Source: Sphingomonas sp. (GTDB taxonomy: Bacteria; Pseudomonadota; Alphaproteobacteria; Sphingomonadales; Sphingomonadaceae). From it: a stretch of 33,471 bases of DNA. The position numbers and the translations under genes are program-made. The notes below the pieces were generated by a model. The model made no database searches. It had not been told where the DNA came from and was given only the letters and a program-made list of their open reading frames with translations. Below, in pieces: positions 1 through 8,131 of the stretch (positions are counted from its first letter, which is position 1; each line of letters opens with the position of its first letter). The stretch covers positions 1 through 33,471 of the forward strand of contig JAIETY010000136.1 of assembly GCA_019744885.1 (NCBI GenBank), given 5' to 3'.

Positions 1-2
1 AC

Positions 3-59
3 ATATACCAGTTGGAACCCAAGATTTTGGCGCGGCTCGCCGAACTGGAAAGCTCCTGA
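3..59 (+). CDS. C-terminal end of an unidentified protein (partial)
   Basis: The frame is open from the window edge and ends at a TGA at 57-59. It encodes a short tail rich in Leu, Glu and Ala (ending LARLAELESS) that looks helical. Codon use is GC-biased like that of the neighbouring genes, which is the only support for real coding. The family cannot be recognised from so few residues. The opposite strand is also open here, so the strand choice is tentative. Confidence 0.4.
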   Translation: MYQLEPKILARLAELESS

Positions 60-65
60 CTCGTG

Positions 66-350
66 CTTGGCCTTGCGCCAATAGTTGAATGATGATCACT
101 TCTTCCCGCACCGTATAGGCAGATCGCCCGACCCGCGCGTCGTCGGCCACCGCCGTCGTGCTAAACGCCACCCCCTTGCCCGTCGCCGGATCGACCCATA
201 GGCCCGGCGACGCCCGACCCCGGCCTTCGCCGGGGCAGGCGCGTGGCTTGGGCAGCACCGTGGCGCTGTCGCAGCCCGAGGCCTTGAGCGCGAGGTCGCG
301 CGTTCGGTCACATCCTCGGCCCGCATGTTGGTGCGCAGGTTGGGCTGCAT
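66..350 (-). pseudogene. Degenerate small gene, frameshifted (unknown product)
   Basis: This 367-base stretch before the next gene has no convincing intact frame. On the minus strand, one frame starts at 350 with a plausible beginning (MQPNLRTNMRAEDVTERA). Around 295-300 the protein-like reading moves to another frame (ALKASGCDSATVLPKP), then continues with GLWVDPATGKGVAFSTTAV and VADDARVGRSAYTVREEV towards the left edge. A perfect hairpin repeat at 218-235 lies inside this frame and may have disrupted it. The change of reading frame in mid-gene suggests a remnant of a small secreted protein. No family is recognised and the call is speculative. Confidence 0.3.
218..235. repeat. Short GC-rich hairpin repeat
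   Basis: Perfect 7-bp arms CCCCGGC and GCCGGGG surround a 4-base loop. This CCGGCCTTCGCCGG type of palindrome is a familiar dispersed intergenic repeat in sphingomonads and related bacteria. It sits within the degenerate minus-strand frame. Confidence 0.6.
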
Positions 351-426
351 CCGCCTTCGGCCCTCAGGCTGTGATGTAGCGCGAAAACTATCGCGTCGCG
401 CCGAGCGGACACGCTATGGTAATGGC

Positions 427-1017
427 ATGAGTCTGAACCCCGCGCTGCCCGACCTGCTTCACGAGATTCGCGCGTGCACGCTCTGCGCGGAGCAACTCCC
501 GCTTGGGCCGCGGCCGATTGTGCAGGCGAGCGCGACCGCGCGCGTGCTGATCATCGGGCAGGCGCCGGGAACGGCCGTGCACGCATCGGGGGTGCCGTGG
601 GATGATCCGAGCGGGGACCGGCTGCGCGAATGGACCGGGATTGATCGCGACGCCTTTTATGATCCCGCGCGGATTGCACTGATGCCGATGGGTTTCTGCT
701 ATCCGGGCAAGGTGGCGGGGGCGGGTGACGCGCCGCCGCGCCCCGAATGCGCGCCGACATGGCATGCGCGGCTGCGCGCCGAAGTGCCCGCGATCCGGCT
801 GACTTTGCTGGTCGGGCAATATGCGCAAGCCGCTTATGCGCGCGCCAAGGCCGAGTCGCTGACCGACCGCGTCCAGCAGCAGCGCGACGCGGGCGAGGGC
901 ATAGTGTCGCTGCCGCACCCGAGCTGGCGCAGCACGGGATGGATGCGGCGCAATCCTTGGTTCGAAGCCGATATCTTGCCGATGCTGTGCGCCCGCGTTG
1001 CCGACGCGCTCGCCTGA
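427..1017 (+). CDS. Uracil-DNA glycosylase family protein, probable Fe-S (family 4-like) type
   Basis: The protein of 196 residues would remove uracil from DNA and start base-excision repair in the cytoplasm. The UDG fold motif GQAPG is at residues 44-48 and the second active-site loop LPHPSW at 162-167. Four cysteines, C17 and C20 (CTLC), C91 and C108, are spaced much like the [4Fe-4S] ligands of family 4 enzymes such as Thermus UDGa. The ATG at 427 is chosen because the frame further upstream (from 325) reads through non-coding-looking sequence and the family begins just before the CxxC. The gene is convergent with the LD-carboxypeptidase gene, with 8 bases between their stops. The superfamily is secure; the exact UDG class is inferred. 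Confidence 0.85.
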   Translation: MSLNPALPDLLHEIRACTLCAEQLPLGPRPIVQASATARVLIIGQAPGTAVHASGVPWDDPSGDRLREWTGIDRDAFYDPARIALMPMGFCYPGKVAGAGDAPPRPECAPTWHARLRAEVPAIRLTLLVGQYAQAAYARAKAESLTDRVQQQRDAGEGIVSLPHPSWRSTGWMRRNPWFEADILPMLCARVADALA

Positions 1018-1025
1018 GGCGCGGA

Positions 1026-1835
1026 TCAGCCCAGCCCGAACGGCACGATCTTGTTACCGACATCATGGCCGATGTCAGCCTCACCCAGAAACGGCACGCC
1101 GAGCTCGGCGCACCAGCGCGGCAGCATCACCGACAGCGCTTCGCCCCAGGGCGGATCATTGGGCTGGACGTCGCTGATCCGCCCGAGCCGGATGCCCGCC
1201 AGCCCCTTCAACTGCGTCGCCTGCGCGAGCTGGAACAGCATCCGGTCGATCCGGTAGAGCGGCTCGGACACATCCTCGATCAGCAGCACATGATCGGCGA
1301 GATCGGGGAGCCACGGCGTCCCGACCAGCGCGGAGATGATCGACAGGTTGAATGCCGCTGCCGGTCGACCGGCCAGCCCGGGCTCAAGCCCGCTGTGGTC
1401 GCCGGTGAGCCAACCGAGCGTGCGCCGCACGGCTGCCTCGCCGCCGTCGCGGTTGATGTCGATCGGCATCGGCGCATGCACCTGCCGCCCGATGCGCCGG
1501 GCATAAAGCGCCCCGAGCATGAAGCCGAAATCGGAATAGCCGAGATAGGTTTTGCGCCCCGCCGTCGGCCCCAGCCGATCGGCGATCATGTGGAGGATGC
1601 GGTTCGAGCCATAGCCGCCGCGCGCGCACCAGATCGCGTCGATCGCAGGGTCATTCGCCATCGCGACAAAGGCTTCGGCGCGCACGGCGTCGGGGCCAGC
1701 GAAATGGCCTTCGCTCAGGAAGCATTGCGGCGAGACGACGAGCTCGACGCCGGGACAGGTGGCGGCGATGGCCTGCACCTGCGCCGCGACGCTCTGGTCG
1801 ATCGGTCGCGCCGGGGCGACTATCCCAATCCGCAT
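1026..1835 (-). CDS. LD-carboxypeptidase (peptidase family S66)
   Basis: A serine peptidase of 269 residues expected to cut the L,D bond of muropeptide tetrapeptides, releasing D-Ala during cytoplasmic peptidoglycan recycling. Some S66 members (MccF) instead give self-immunity to microcin C. The S66 signatures are present: ARGGYGSNR at 71-79, the nucleophile Ser101 in LGYSD, Glu187 in LLIEDVSEPLYRID, and His257 in GHDVGNKIVPFG near the C-terminus. Together these form the Ser-Glu-His triad. No signal peptide is seen, which fits a cytoplasmic enzyme. It is divergent from the Mur ligase at 1892 with 56 bp between starts. That ligase would consume its tripeptide product, which supports a recycling role over microcin immunity. 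Confidence 0.88.
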   Translation of the reverse strand: MRIGIVAPARPIDQSVAAQVQAIAATCPGVELVVSPQCFLSEGHFAGPDAVRAEAFVAMANDPAIDAIWCARGGYGSNRILHMIADRLGPTAGRKTYLGYSDFGFMLGALYARRIGRQVHAPMPIDINRDGGEAAVRRTLGWLTGDHSGLEPGLAGRPAAAFNLSIISALVGTPWLPDLADHVLLIEDVSEPLYRIDRMLFQLAQATQLKGLAGIRLGRISDVQPNDPPWGEALSVMLPRWCAELGVPFLGEADIGHDVGNKIVPFGLG

Positions 1836-1891
1836 CTTGGCCCAATCCGCATACTTGCTCCTGCCTGCGATTATCGCGATAGCCCCGGGGC

Positions 1892-3295
1892 ATGGGCTCT
1901 AGCAAATCCTACTTCTTCGTCGGCATCGGCGGATCGGGCATGATGCCGCTGGCGATGATCCTCGCGGGGCAAGGCGCGACGGTCGCGGGATCGGATCGCA
2001 GCCTCGATCAGGGGCGCGTGCCCGCCAAGTTCGCCGCGCTCGAAGCGCTCGGCATCGCGCTGCACCCGCAGGATGGCAGCGGGATCACCTCGCCCGGGCA
2101 GATCGTGGTCGCCTCCGCCGCGATCGAGGCGACGGTGCCCGATATGGTCGCCGCCGAGCGCGTTGGGGCACAGCGGCTGAGCCGGGCCGAATTGCTGAGC
2201 GATTTGTTCAACAAGGCGCGGCTGTCGATTGGGGTTGCGGGGACGAGCGGCAAATCGACCGTCACCGGCATGATCGGCTGGATGCTCCACAGCCTCGACC
2301 GCGAACCGACGGTGATGAACGGCGCAGTGATGAAGAATTTCGCGCGGCCTGAAGCGCCGTTCGCGAGTGCGCTGGTCGGCGAGGGAGATGTTTTCGTCAG
2401 CGAAGTCGACGAAAGCGATGGCTCGATTGCGCTTTATCGGCCGACGATTGCGGTGCTCAATAATGTGAGCCTCGACCACAAATCGCTCGAGGAATTGCGC
2501 GTGCTGTTCGGCGATTTCATCGGTCGCGCCGACACGGCCGTGATCAACATCGCCGATGCCGAAGCGGCGGCGCTGGCGGAAGCGCTGCCCGTCGAACGCC
2601 GGATGACTGTGGCGATCGACTCCGCCGCCGATCTAACTGCCAGCAATCTCGTCGAAGCCCCGTTCGCGGTGACCTTCGATCTGAGCGAAGGCGGCGCCGT
2701 GCCGGTCCGGGTCGCGCTGCACGTGCCAGGCCGCCACAATGTCGCCAATGCGCTCGCCGCAATCGGCGCGGTCCGCGCGATTGGCATACCGCTCGCCGAT
2801 GCGGTCGAAGCGATCGCCGGGTTCAAGGGATTGAAGCGCCGCTTCGATCTGGTCGGCGAAGCGGGCGGCGTCGCGGTGATCGACGATTTCGGCCATAACC
2901 CCGACAAGATCGCCGCAACGCTCGACACGCTGCATGCCTTTCCCGGGCGGCTGCTGATCCTGTTCCAGCCGCATGGCTATGGCCCGTTGAAAGTCATGCG
3001 GGCGCCGCTGGTCGACAGTTTGGCCGACCGGCTGCGGGACGGCGATCTGCTGGTGCTGCCCGATCCGGTCTATCAGGGCGGCACCGTCGCGCGCGAGGTA
3101 ACCAGCGCCGATATCGTTGCGGACCTGATCGCACGCGGCGGCCCTGTCCGTTACATCGCCGACCGCGCCGAAGCCGCAGCCGCCCTCGTCGCCGCAGCCC
3201 GCCCCGGCGACCGCATCGTCGTGATGGGCGCGCGCGACGACACGCTCAGCCTGCTCGCTGCCGAGATGCTCGCGGGGCTGGCGACGCGCGCTTGA
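1892..3295 (+). CDS. mpl: Mur ligase, MurC/Mpl type (probable murein tripeptide ligase)
   Basis: An ATP-dependent ligase of 467 residues. Mpl enzymes join recycled L-Ala-gamma-D-Glu-meso-DAP to UDP-MurNAc; MurC adds L-Ala. Visible parts are an N-terminal Rossmann segment ([14 protein letters not shown], 8-21), the P-loop GTSGKST at 117-123, SEVDESDGS with its acidic metal/ATP residues, [13 protein letters not shown], and the C-terminal [12 protein letters not shown] and DDFGHNP motifs. The P-loop has Ser-Gly-Lys-Ser rather than the usual His-Gly-Lys-Thr. The neighbouring divergent LD-carboxypeptidase makes the Mpl substrate, which is why I favour Mpl over MurC. A canonical murC would normally sit in a division/cell-wall cluster. 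The Mur ligase family is certain; the substrate is inferred. Confidence 0.75.
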   Translation: MGSSKSYFFVGIGGSGMMPLAMILAGQGATVAGSDRSLDQGRVPAKFAALEALGIALHPQDGSGITSPGQIVVASAAIEATVPDMVAAERVGAQRLSRAELLSDLFNKARLSIGVAGTSGKSTVTGMIGWMLHSLDREPTVMNGAVMKNFARPEAPFASALVGEGDVFVSEVDESDGSIALYRPTIAVLNNVSLDHKSLEELRVLFGDFIGRADTAVINIADAEAAALAEALPVERRMTVAIDSAADLTASNLVEAPFAVTFDLSEGGAVPVRVALHVPGRHNVANALAAIGAVRAIGIPLADAVEAIAGFKGLKRRFDLVGEAGGVAVIDDFGHNPDKIAATLDTLHAFPGRLLILFQPHGYGPLKVMRAPLVDSLADRLRDGDLLVLPDPVYQGGTVAREVTSADIVADLIARGGPVRYIADRAEAAAALVAAARPGDRIVVMGARDDTLSLLAAEMLAGLATRA

Positions 3296-3305
3296 AACCA
3301 GTCTG

Positions 3306-3416
3306 CCGTTCGCCCTGAGCTTGTCGAAGGGCTGTCCTTCTTTTGACAGTCGGTCGAGGAAGAAGGAGGTGGTTGGGCTACGCCCGCCTTCGGCCCGACA
3401 AGCTCAGCACGAACGG
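3306..3416. repeat. Imperfect inverted repeat pair (REP/BIME-like) after the Mur ligase gene
   Basis: The left arm, from 3306, reads CCGTTCGCCCTGAGCTTGTC. The right arm (about 3395-3416) is nearly its reverse complement, with GACAAGCTCAGCACGAACGG. About 65 bp separate the arms. This CCTGAGCTTGTCGAAGG type of repeat is widespread between genes in sphingomonads. It could act as a transcript-end hairpin for the upstream ligase gene. Confidence 0.65.
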
Positions 3417-3488
3417 TTCAAGGGTGATTCCCGGAACACCGCTTTTGCTGTAGCGGTGAACGATGTCCTCCAACCACGAGTAGCCGCC

Positions 3489-3743
3489 ATGATCCGTCGC
3501 CTGTTCCTCGATCACCCCGCCTCGGTCGGCGAGAGCTTCACCGAGCATTTCGGCGTCGCGACGAGCTTTGGGCTGGCGATGATCGCGGGCGGGATTGGCG
3601 CGGTCATCCACGGCTTCTTGCCCTTCGCGTTCCAGACCACCGGCAGCCGCACGATCGAGGGGCTGCACGCCAAACTCGTCGCCAAACGGGCGGCAAAGCG
3701 CGCGGCGACCGCGCAGATGAAGACGGTCGAATACATCATCTGA
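3489..3743 (+). CDS. DUF6356-like small membrane-associated protein
   Basis: A protein of 84 residues. It opens with HPASVGESFTEHFGVATSFG, followed by one hydrophobic segment (about 24-48, AMIAGGIGAVIHGFLPFAF) and a basic, Ala-rich tail. The HPxSVGESxxEH start, the single membrane segment and the length match what I recall of DUF6356, a family of unknown function. The ATG at 3489 is preferred because the longer upstream frame runs through the inverted repeat. No partner gene is evident. Confidence 0.65.
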   Translation: MIRRLFLDHPASVGESFTEHFGVATSFGLAMIAGGIGAVIHGFLPFAFQTTGSRTIEGLHAKLVAKRAAKRAATAQMKTVEYII

Positions 3744-3751
3744 CGCGACGC

Positions 3752-3804
3752 CTGACAAGGTCGCTTGACTGACAAGTGACCCTTACTGTAAAGCTTCCTT
3801 CACA
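3752..3804 (+). promoter_or_regulatory. Candidate promoter and operator of the membrane protein/XRE pair
   Basis: A TTGACT -35-like hexamer (3765-3770) and TGTAAA (3787-3792) are 16 bp apart. The near-palindrome TGTAAAG-CTTC-CTTCACA (3787-3804) overlaps the -10. Two direct copies of CTGACAAG lie at 3752-3759 and 3769-3776. This layout would suit autoregulation by the small XRE protein encoded downstream. The promoter match is modest. Confidence 0.35.
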
Positions 3805-3824
3805 GAGTCGAAGGAACGCTCACT

Positions 3825-4229
3825 ATGTCCGTGAAGCGCGCGATCAAGCGCTACAACCGAACCATCTTCGCGCTCAGCGCGGTCTATGCCGTCACGCTGT
3901 TTGCAGCGATTTACGTGTTCAACCATCGCCTCGTGTCGGGCGCCGTCGCGGTGATCGTTTCGATGCTGCCCGCGCTGCCGATCATCGGCATGTTCGCCGC
4001 CATCGCGCGCTACCTGATCGAGGAAAGCGACGAATACATCCGCATGATGGAAGTGCGAAAGACGCTGGTCGCCACGGGCTTTGCGCTCAGCATCGCGACC
4101 ATCTGGGGCTTTATGGAAAGCTTCGAGGTCGTGGGTCACGTCGAATCCTTCTACATCGCGGTGCTGTGGTTCGGCGGGCTGGGGGTTGGCAGCGTCGTCA
4201 ACCGCTTCTTCCCGCCGCGTGCCGCGTGA
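3825..4229 (+). CDS. Multi-pass inner-membrane protein of unknown function, coupled to an XRE regulator
   Basis: The protein of 134 residues has about four hydrophobic segments (roughly 16-34, 39-61, 82-100, 108-127) and a basic N-terminus (MSVKRAIKRYNR). Between the second and third segments is a short acidic stretch, EESDEYIRMMEVRK. Its stop codon overlaps the GTG start of the downstream XRE regulator by two bases. Pairs of a small membrane protein and a small XRE regulator of this kind recur in many bacteria. The membrane partner is often thought to respond to an envelope signal, but no function is demonstrated here. Confidence 0.7.
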   Translation: MSVKRAIKRYNRTIFALSAVYAVTLFAAIYVFNHRLVSGAVAVIVSMLPALPIIGMFAAIARYLIEESDEYIRMMEVRKTLVATGFALSIATIWGFMESFEVVGHVESFYIAVLWFGGLGVGSVVNRFFPPRAA

Positions 4230-4429
4230 AGAACAGTTTGCGCGAGCTGCGCGCCGCGCGCGGCTGGAGCCAGGGCGACTTGGCCGACCGGCTCGAGGTG
4301 TCGCGCCAGAGCGTCAACGCGATCGAGACGGGGCGCTATGACCCCTCGCTCCCGCTCGCCTTCCGCATTGCCGAGCTGTTCGGGCTCGCCATCGAAGAGA
4401 TTTTCACCAGCCCGTCGAAAGAGGCCTGA
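4226..4429 (+). CDS. Small XRE-family (YozG-like) transcriptional regulator
   Basis: A protein of 67 residues made up almost entirely of a helix-turn-helix domain: LRELRAARGWSQGDLADRL, then VSRQSVNAIETGRYDPSLPL and AFRIAELFGLAIEEIF. This matches the compact Cro/CI-type regulators that follow small membrane proteins. The start is a GTG at 4226, inside the stop region of the membrane protein gene (GTGA overlap), so the two are translated together. It probably represses its own operon through the palindrome near 3787. The following hydrolase gene starts 1 base after its stop and may be in the same transcript. Confidence 0.85.
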   Translation: MKNSLRELRAARGWSQGDLADRLEVSRQSVNAIETGRYDPSLPLAFRIAELFGLAIEEIFTSPSKEA

Positions 4430-4430
4430 T

Positions 4431-5321
4431 ATGAACCGGTTTGCGTTGAATTTTGCCCTGGCGGTGCTGGCGCCGATTGCGCTCCTCCATCCGACCAGCG
4501 CCTCGTGCCAGGCCGCGCCCGCCGAGGAACGACTTGCGCATATTTCCGTCACCACGCTCGGGGCGAGCGGCCCGGCGGTGATCCTGATCCCCGGCCTCGC
4601 CAGTCCGCGCGCGGTGTGGGACGGCGTCGCGCCCGAACTCGCCAAGACGCACCGCGTGTATCTGGTACAGGTCAATGGCTTTGGCGGCGATGATCCGGGC
4701 GAGAATGCGAAGCCGGGCGTGCTCGACGGGATCGCCGCTGATCTCAACAGCTACATCGCCAAGCACAAGATCGAGAAGCCGGCGATCATCGGCCATTCGA
4801 TGGGCGGCTTGCTCGCGATGATGATGGGCGCGCGCTACCCGGCGGCGACCGGCTGCGTCATGGTCGTCGACGCGCTGCCCTTCTTCAGCCTGATCTATGG
4901 CCCGACGGCGACGGTCGACGCTGCGCGCCCCTTTGCCGAACAAGCCCGCGCCAAAACGATCGCGGCGCCCCCGTCGACCGCGCCGGTCACGAGCGATCCA
5001 GGCGGCATCTGGTCAATCAAGGCCGAGGGCCGGATCAAGGTGGCAAACTGGAGCGCGAAAGCCGCACCTGCCGTTACGGGCCAAGCGTTGTATGAAGTGA
5101 TGACCACCGATCTGCGCCCCGAACTCGCCAAAATCACCGCCAAACCCTTCACGGTGCTGTATGCGACCGGCGCGGGGCCGCAGGCGAAGGTCATCTGGGA
5201 AGGCGGCTATGCCGGATCGCCCGCCAAGCTGGTGCCGATTGCCGACAGCTGGCATTTCATCATGCTCGACCAGCCGACGGCTTTTGCCGATGCGGTGAAG
5301 GAATTCCTCGCCGGACGCTGA
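4431..5321 (+). CDS. Exported alpha/beta hydrolase
   Basis: A protein of 296 residues with an N-terminal signal peptide (hydrophobic about 4-25, likely cut after SASCQA or nearby). The hydrolase fold follows: the oxyanion region ILIPGLASP, and the nucleophile elbow GHSMGG with its catalytic serine. The late acid lies in the ATGAGPQ region and the catalytic histidine in DSWHFIMLDQP near the C-terminus. The substrate cannot be told; sequence features fit small-ester or lactone hydrolases. It starts one base after the XRE gene stop, implying co-transcription. It is not closely similar to the hydrolase that follows. Confidence 0.8.
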   Translation: MNRFALNFALAVLAPIALLHPTSASCQAAPAEERLAHISVTTLGASGPAVILIPGLASPRAVWDGVAPELAKTHRVYLVQVNGFGGDDPGENAKPGVLDGIAADLNSYIAKHKIEKPAIIGHSMGGLLAMMMGARYPAATGCVMVVDALPFFSLIYGPTATVDAARPFAEQARAKTIAAPPSTAPVTSDPGGIWSIKAEGRIKVANWSAKAAPAVTGQALYEVMTTDLRPELAKITAKPFTVLYATGAGPQAKVIWEGGYAGSPAKLVPIADSWHFIMLDQPTAFADAVKEFLAGR

Positions 5322-5366
5322 CCCGCGCGCTTCTATCGCCTGGCCATCGCGCCTATGGAGCGGGGC

Positions 5367-6080
5367 ATGAGCGACACGCCCCGCCCCGCCCCGGTCTATC
5401 ATCTGACGCCCGGCCGCTGGCCGACGATCCTCTTCCTGCCCGGCTATGCCAGCGACATGACCGGCGCCAAGGCACTGGCGATCGAAGCCTGGGCGCAGAC
5501 GCAGGGCCGCGCTTGCCTGCGTTTCGACTATGGCGGCTGCGGCAAGAGTGCGGGCGACTTTGCCGACCAGCGGCTGGTCGACTGGCGCGATGATGTGCTG
5601 GCGATGATCGATCTGGTGACCGGACCGGTGGTGCTGGTCGGATCATCGATGGGCGGTTGGCTGATGCTGCTGGCAGCGCTGGCGCGGCCCGAGCGCGTCG
5701 CGGCGCTGGTCGGCATCGCGGCGGCGCCCGACTTCACTGACTGGGGCTTCACCACTGACGAGAAGATGGTGATCCTGTCTGAAGGGCGGCTCGAGCGGCC
5801 CAATCCCTATGGCCCGGCGCCGACACTCTATACGCGCCCCTTTTGGGCGTCAGGCGAAGCGCACCGGCTGATGTCGGGCACGATCGCGATTGATGTGCCG
5901 GTGCGGCTGATCCACGGCATGCTTGACCCCGATGTGCCGTATCTACGCAGCGTGCGGCTTGCCGAACTGCTGCGTTCAGCCGATGTGCAGACGCTGCTCG
6001 TCAAGGATGGTGACCACCGGCTGTCGCGCGACCGCGACATCGCGCTGATACTGCGCACCATCGAGGAGCTTGTCGCATGA
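5367..6080 (+). CDS. Cytoplasmic alpha/beta hydrolase (ABHD10-like serine esterase)
   Basis: A protein of 237 residues without a signal peptide. Motifs are FLPGYASDMTGAKA, RFDYGGCGKS, the nucleophile elbow VGSSMGGW, the acid in HGMLDPDVPY and the histidine in KDGDHRLSRD. This arrangement resembles the ABHD10/YcfP-like serine hydrolases. A GGAG ribosome site at 5357-5360 lies 6 bp before the ATG at 5367 and supports this start over the ATG at 5355. The gene overlaps the next (TPR) gene by an ATGA junction, so the two are translationally coupled. The substrate is unknown. Confidence 0.8.
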   Translation: MSDTPRPAPVYHLTPGRWPTILFLPGYASDMTGAKALAIEAWAQTQGRACLRFDYGGCGKSAGDFADQRLVDWRDDVLAMIDLVTGPVVLVGSSMGGWLMLLAALARPERVAALVGIAAAPDFTDWGFTTDEKMVILSEGRLERPNPYGPAPTLYTRPFWASGEAHRLMSGTIAIDVPVRLIHGMLDPDVPYLRSVRLAELLRSADVQTLLVKDGDHRLSRDRDIALILRTIEELVA

Positions 6081-6865
6081 CTGCCCTGTTCGCCCTGCTG
6101 CTCGCGCAGACCACCGGCCCGGTGGCGCCGACGCCCGCGCCGCCACCCCCTGCCGCGGCCGCCCCGGATGGCTCCGAAGCGCGTTATGATCGCTGCGTCG
6201 ATCTGGCGACATCGGACCCGAAAGCGGGCGAGGCCGATGCGACGCAGTGGCGCATTGCTGGTGGTGGCTATTTCGCGCGCCAGTGCCTGGGCATTGCCTA
6301 TGCCAATCAGCGGCGCTGGCTGGCGGCTGCGGACGAATTCGCGGGTGCCGCGCAAGATGCTGAAGTCGCGCATGATTCGCGCGCGGCGCATTATTGGGCG
6401 CAGTCGGGCAACGCCCGGCTCGCGCAAGGCGACCCCGCCAAGGCCCGCAGCGCGCTCGACGCGGCGCTGGCCACCGCGACGCTAACCGGGCTCCAGCGCG
6501 GCGAGGCAAGCTTCGATCGCGCGCGCGCGCTGGTGCTGCTCGGCGACCTCGACGGTGCACGCGCCGATCTCGACCGTGCCCAGAAACTGGCGGGCGCCGA
6601 TCCGCTCGTCTGGCTTGCCTCGGCGACGCTCGCAAGGCGCACGCAGGATTTGCCGCGCGCGCGCGCCGACATTGCCCGCGCGTTCGATCTGGCGCGCGAC
6701 GATGCGTCGGTGATGCTCGAAATCGGCAATATCGCGGCGGCGAGTGGTGACGCCGATGGCGCGCACGGCGCGTGGAGCGAAGCCGTCCGGCTCGCCCCCG
6801 ATAGCGAAGCTGCGGCCCAAGCGCGCGCGGCGCTGAAGCAATTTGAGGAACAGCCCAAGCAATAG
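6077..6865 (+). CDS. Tetratricopeptide-repeat protein, probably exported
   Basis: A protein of 262 residues. The first 10 residues or so are hydrophobic ([11 protein letters not shown]), followed by a Pro/Ala-rich linker, suggesting a short signal peptide. The rest is Ala-rich helical repeats of TPR type, for example [33 protein letters not shown] and [20 protein letters not shown]. Such domains hold partner proteins rather than catalyse. The start overlaps the stop of the upstream hydrolase gene (ATGA). No specific family is recognised. Confidence 0.75.
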   Translation: MTALFALLLAQTTGPVAPTPAPPPPAAAAPDGSEARYDRCVDLATSDPKAGEADATQWRIAGGGYFARQCLGIAYANQRRWLAAADEFAGAAQDAEVAHDSRAAHYWAQSGNARLAQGDPAKARSALDAALATATLTGLQRGEASFDRARALVLLGDLDGARADLDRAQKLAGADPLVWLASATLARRTQDLPRARADIARAFDLARDDASVMLEIGNIAAASGDADGAHGAWSEAVRLAPDSEAAAQARAALKQFEEQPKQ

Positions 6866-6924
6866 CGACTGGCGCTTCGCGGCGCCCTATTCTATCTCCC
6901 GCGCACCGGGTGCAAGGAGCGCGC

Positions 6925-7353
6925 ATGAAATATCTCCACACGATGATTCGGGTCAGCGATCCCGATGCGACGGTCAAATTCTTCGAGCTGCTGGGACTGA
7001 AGGAGCAGCGCCGCTTCGACAGCGAACAGGGCCGCTTCACGCTGGTCTTTCTCGCCGCGCCCGGTGACGAAGCCGCGCAGGTTGAGCTGACGTACAACTG
7101 GCCGCCGGTCGACGGTGAGGCTGAAGTCTATGGCGAGGGCCGCAATTTCGGCCATCTCGCCTACCGCGTCGACAATGTCTACGACACCTGCCAGCGGCTG
7201 ATGGACGCAGGCGTGACGATCAACCGCCCGCCGCGCGACGGCCATATGGCGTTCGTGCGCTCGCCCGATAACATCTCGATCGAATTGCTTCAGGACGGAC
7301 ATCTGCCGCCGCAGGAACCCTGGGCATCGATGCCCAACACGGGGCATTGGTAA
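6925..7353 (+). CDS. gloA: Lactoylglutathione lyase (glyoxalase I)
   Basis: A VOC-fold enzyme of 142 residues that isomerises the hemithioacetal of methylglyoxal and glutathione to S-lactoylglutathione. The four metal ligands are in place: His5 ([10 protein letters not shown]), Glu54 (QVELTYNW), His77 (NFGHLAYRV) and Glu120 (ISIELLQ). Length and motifs match the short bacterial Ni-dependent class. AAGGAG at 6914-6919 precedes the ATG at a good distance. The stop overlaps the gloB start (TAATG), so both detoxification steps are made from one transcript. Confidence 0.93.
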   Translation: MKYLHTMIRVSDPDATVKFFELLGLKEQRRFDSEQGRFTLVFLAAPGDEAAQVELTYNWPPVDGEAEVYGEGRNFGHLAYRVDNVYDTCQRLMDAGVTINRPPRDGHMAFVRSPDNISIELLQDGHLPPQEPWASMPNTGHW

Positions 7354-8084
7354 TGGCGCTGGAAATCGTCCGCATTCCCGCGCTGAGCGACAATTATATC
7401 TGGCTGGTGCATGACGACGCATCGGGCGAGACAATGGTCGTCGATCCCGCCGAGGCCGCGCCGGTCGAGGCCGTGCTGGCGGCGCGCGGCTGGCGGCTGA
7501 GCGCGATCTGGAACACGCACTGGCACCCCGATCACACCGGCGGCAATGCCGCGTTGAAGGCGGCGCATGGGGTCCCGGTGATCGCCCCGGCCGGTGAGGC
7601 GGCGCGCATTCCGACCGCCGACCGGCTCGTCGCTGAGGGCGATGTCGTGACGCTCGGTGCGCACCAGGCCGTGGTGATGGAGACGCCGGCGCATACTGCG
7701 GGCCACATCAGCTATTTGTTCGCCGATGATGCGGCGATCTTCGTCGGCGACACGATCTTCGCAATGGGCTGCGGCCGCTTGTTCGAAGGGACGGCGGCGC
7801 AGATGTTCGCGAACATGCAGCGCTATGCCGCGCTGCCCGATGCGACCGCCATTTATTGCGCGCATGAATATACCGAGTCGAACGGCCGCTTCGCGCTGAG
7901 CGTCGATGCGGACAATCAGGCGCTCGCAACGCGGATGGACGATGTCCGCAGCGCCCGCGCGGCGGGGCGGGCGACCGTTCCCACCACGATCGGCATCGAG
8001 CGCACCACCAATCCGTTTCTGCGGGCGGGTTCGGTCGAGGAATTCGCGCGGTTGCGTCAGGAAAAGGATGATTTTCGCGGCTGA
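7353..8084 (+). CDS. gloB: Hydroxyacylglutathione hydrolase (glyoxalase II)
   Basis: A metallo-beta-lactamase-fold enzyme of 243 residues that hydrolyses S-lactoylglutathione to D-lactate and glutathione. The metal-binding motif THWHPDH covers residues 55-61 (His56, His58, Asp60, His61). Further ligands are His114 in TPAHTAGH, Asp133 in VGDTIF, and His in YCAHEYT. The C-terminal glutathione-binding region ends ARLRQEKDDFRG. The ATG at 7353 shares its A with the gloA stop. A decayed copy of this gene's last 32 codons lies at 9046-9141, a trace of the downstream duplication. Confidence 0.93.
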   Translation: MALEIVRIPALSDNYIWLVHDDASGETMVVDPAEAAPVEAVLAARGWRLSAIWNTHWHPDHTGGNAALKAAHGVPVIAPAGEAARIPTADRLVAEGDVVTLGAHQAVVMETPAHTAGHISYLFADDAAIFVGDTIFAMGCGRLFEGTAAQMFANMQRYAALPDATAIYCAHEYTESNGRFALSVDADNQALATRMDDVRSARAAGRATVPTTIGIERTTNPFLRAGSVEEFARLRQEKDDFRG

Positions 8085-8131
8085 ATGCGATATTAGGACG
8101 TGTGGGGCTTTGGCTGCGTAAGGAGATCGCC

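Noticed and set aside
747..1943. 398-residue plus-strand open frame over the UDG and LD-carboxypeptidase genes
   Set aside because: Overlaps the end of one real gene and is antisense to another with a full catalytic triad; typical shadow frame.
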